Of a stretch of 6,810 nucleotides of DNA, positions 4,726 through 6,810 are shown in pieces. The DNA is taken from contig VBNZ01000020.1 of assembly GCA_005877675.1 (NCBI GenBank), positions 22,127 through 28,936 of the forward strand, written 5' to 3'. This DNA is from Gammaproteobacteria bacterium. Its GTDB lineage: Bacteria > Pseudomonadota > Gammaproteobacteria > Xanthomonadales > Rhodanobacteraceae. The position numbers and the translations under genes were made by a program. The notes beneath the pieces were generated by a model. The model was not told where the DNA came from, ran no database searches, and saw only the letters and a program-made list of their open reading frames with translations. Position 1 is the stretch's first letter. The number at the start of each line of letters is the position of its first letter.

Positions 4726-6810
4726 ATGAACGCGCAGATCTCCGAATCCGCCCTGGCACCACCGCCGCCGCGCTTGGCTGCGGCGCCGGTGCTGCGCACG
4801 ATCGTGATCTGCGATCTCGCCGACAGCACCGCGCTGGTCGAACAACTCGGCGATACGAACAGCGCCGAACTCATGCAGCGCCATGACCGCCTGGCGCGCG
4901 ATCTGCTGCGCCGTCACGACGGCCGCGAAATCTCTCATGTTGTTCGATCGCCCGATCGGCGCGGTCGCGTTCGCGCTCGACTATCAGCGCGAGCTACGTC
5001 GTCTCGCGCGGGACGAAGCGTTTCCGCTGCGCGCGCGCGTCGGCATCCACGTCGGCGACGTTATTCTGTGGCAGAACGTCGACGCCGATATCGAACGCGG
5101 CGCCAAGCCGGTCGAGGCCGAAGGCCTGGTGAAGGCGGTCGCCGCACGCGTCACCAGCATCGCGCGGCCGGGCCAGATTCTGCTCTCCGGCATCGCCACA
5201 AGTCTCGCACGCCGCGCGCAGGGCGAACTCGGCAGCCTGCCCACGCTGCGCTGGCACAACCATGGCAACTATCGCTTCAAAGGCGTGCCCGAAGTCGTGA
5301 CCGTGTACGAAGTTGGCGAAGACGGCGTCGCCCCGTTCAAGTCGCCCGCTTGGACCGGCAAAGCACACCGCGAAGTGCCGTGGTGGCGCCGCCCCGGTTC
5401 ACTCACAGTCGAAGCGGCGGCGCTGATCGCAGCGATTGCGATTCCCGCCTATTTCTCGCTGCGCACGCCGCCCGCAATTGCGTTTGCCGAACGCGATTGG
5501 GTCGTAGTCGGCGATCTGCGCAATCTCACCGGCGACGCGAATTTCACCGATTCGCTGCAGAGTGCCTTCCGCATCGGGCTCGAGCAATCGCGCTACGTCA
5601 ACGTGCTCGCCGACCTCAAGGCGCGCGAAACGCTCAATCTGATGCAGCGCGATCCGGACAAGACGGTCATCGATCGCGAGGTCGGCAGCGAGATCGCGGT
5701 CCGCGACGGCGTGCGCGCGCTGATCCTACCGAGCGTCGCCGAAATCGGCGGCCGTGTGCGTGTCACCGCCGAGGTGGTAGATCCGCACACGCAGACTACA
5801 GTGTATTCCGAATCAGCCGACGGTATCGGTGAAAGTTCGGTGCTGCCGTCGCTCGACAAGGTCAATGCGCAGCTGCGCGCGCGCCTCGGTGAGGCGCTGG
5901 CGACGGTGACACGCGAGTCGCAGCCGCTGGAAAAAGTAGCAACCAAGAGCCTGGATGCCTTGCGCGCCTATACGCTGGGCGACAAGGCTTATGACGTGGG
6001 CGACTTGAAAAACGCCGCCGTGTTTTTCCAGCAGGCGGTCAAACTCGATCCCGAATTCGCACGCGCGAAACTCTGGCTTTCGATCACCTATTACAACGTC
6101 GAACAGTTTGACGAAGCGTCCAAAGCAATGGCATCAGTATTGAATCAGCGTGATCGTTTGACACCACGTGATGCGCTGTTTGCGGAGGCTTGGCAGGCGA
6201 CCATGTCTGGATCGCAGATTGCGGCGATAGAAAAATGGAAGAATCTGGCGCGCCTGTATCCGGATTTTTTCTTTGCGGATCGCATGGTCGGGTTTTTGAA
6301 CCGGAAATACGCCAACAATTATGGGCTGGAAGCAATCGAGTTCGCCCAGGCATCGGCCTCGGCGAAAAATCCTCGCATCCATATCAGCGAGTATTTGCTG
6401 GGGATGCTGTATCTAGGTAACGAGCGGTACAGCGATGCCGAGCGCCAGTTTGCTGCGATTGGGAGTCCTCTCAGTGACACTATCGCTGGTGACCACGCCA
6501 GAGTATTCGCTGCGCAGAGGGACTTCGTCAAATCGGACGCGCTGCTGCACGGGCGCAAACTGTCGGAAAGCCCGCAGTTCGATTTCGATCGGTGGCGGTC
6601 GGCGTTTGCAATCACGCTCGACCGGGGCGATTGGTCGGAAGCCTGGAAGCAAGTCGACGAGGCGAAGGTGCGGTTTTCGAGCTCCAGCGGTTCGGAGCTT
6701 CGCTACGTTCAGGGTATCGAGTACGCGCTGCGCGCTTTGAAGCCTGCACAGATAGAATCCGGCGAGGGCATCGAGGCCCAGGTCAAAGCGTCGCAAGGAA
6801 TTCTCGTCAG
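4726..6810 (+). pseudogene. Class III nucleotidyl cyclase with TM, TolB-like and TPR regions; frame broken near 4933, 3' end off window
   Basis: From ATG 4726 the frame encodes 69 residues of a class III adenylate/guanylate cyclase start (RTIVICDLADSTALVEQLGD, first metal Asp30; then RRHDGREI). It then runs into nonsense. From 4934 the cyclase continues one frame over (LMLFDRPIGAVAFALDYQ, RARVGIHVGDVIL, VAARVTSIARPGQILLS) and stays open to the window end, 624 codons from ATG 4937. Next come a membrane helix after PWWRRPGS (about 5402-5461), a TolB/CadC-like domain starting ERDWVVVGDLRNLTGD (about 5490-5890), and TPR-like helices from about 5960. From memory the whole protein resembles the Xanthomonadales 'putative peptide modification system cyclase' family (TIGR04510), and XC_0250 is the comparable partner of a cNMP-GGDEF protein. 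About six codons (a D-x-x-D-G-F-like loop with the second metal Asp) are missing where the frame changes, so catalytic loss is likely. AGGGG abuts the ATG too closely for a good ribosome site. A truncated product from ATG 4937, or a sequencing error, are the alternatives. Confidence 0.8.

Noticed and set aside
4666..5832. Treating the 388-codon frame from 4666 as one real protein
   Set aside because: Only its part up to about 4932 is cyclase; the rest is Arg-rich out-of-frame sequence, while the true continuation is one frame over.

Overview
The window looks like a chromosomal segment of a GC-rich gammaproteobacterium, most likely from the Xanthomonadales (Xanthomonadaceae or Rhodanobacteraceae). 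This rests on strong G/C bias at third codon positions, a CysB-like LysR gene divergent from an isocitrate lyase gene, a cyclase/TPR protein of a type I associate with Xanthomonas and Lysobacter relatives, and dispersed CCCTCTCCC...GGGAGAGGG intergenic repeats typical of that group. No tRNA, rRNA, CRISPR array, transposase or prophage gene is visible.

Left part (1-1382, minus strand). The first 38 codons of a membrane protein resembling SpmA/nucleoside-recognition (Gate) proteins run off the left edge. Upstream of it are an AT-rich promoter zone with a repeated ATGCGGCAT palindrome and a strong GC hairpin that closes the LysR gene. The LysR-type regulator (342-1382) reads leftward and carries an unusual basic/alanine-rich N-terminal tail.

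Middle (1383-3226, plus strand). An AT-rich control region with two concentric inverted repeats separates the regulator from a divergent small gene of unknown function (1515-1862) and aceA (1934-3226), the isocitrate lyase of the glyoxylate shunt. The arrangement suggests that the LysR protein controls the small gene plus aceA and probably itself. No malate synthase gene is present in the window.

Right part (3227-6810, plus strand). A diguanylate cyclase with an N-terminal cyclic-nucleotide-binding domain is followed, after a pair of oppositely oriented palindromic repeats, by a class III nucleotidyl cyclase fused to a membrane segment, a TolB/CadC-like domain and TPRs, which runs off the right edge. 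This is the layout of the Xanthomonas campestris XC_0249/XC_0250 pair, in which cyclic GMP from the class III cyclase stimulates the cNMP-GGDEF protein to make cyclic di-GMP. Here the cyclase reading frame is broken: at about 4933 the frame shifts by +1, and about six codons that should carry the second metal-binding aspartate are missing. The GGDEF partner keeps its catalytic motif but lacks the inhibitory-site arginine. The two-messenger relay therefore appears present in layout but probably without a working input enzyme, unless the break is a sequencing or assembly error. That break is the most interesting thing in the window.
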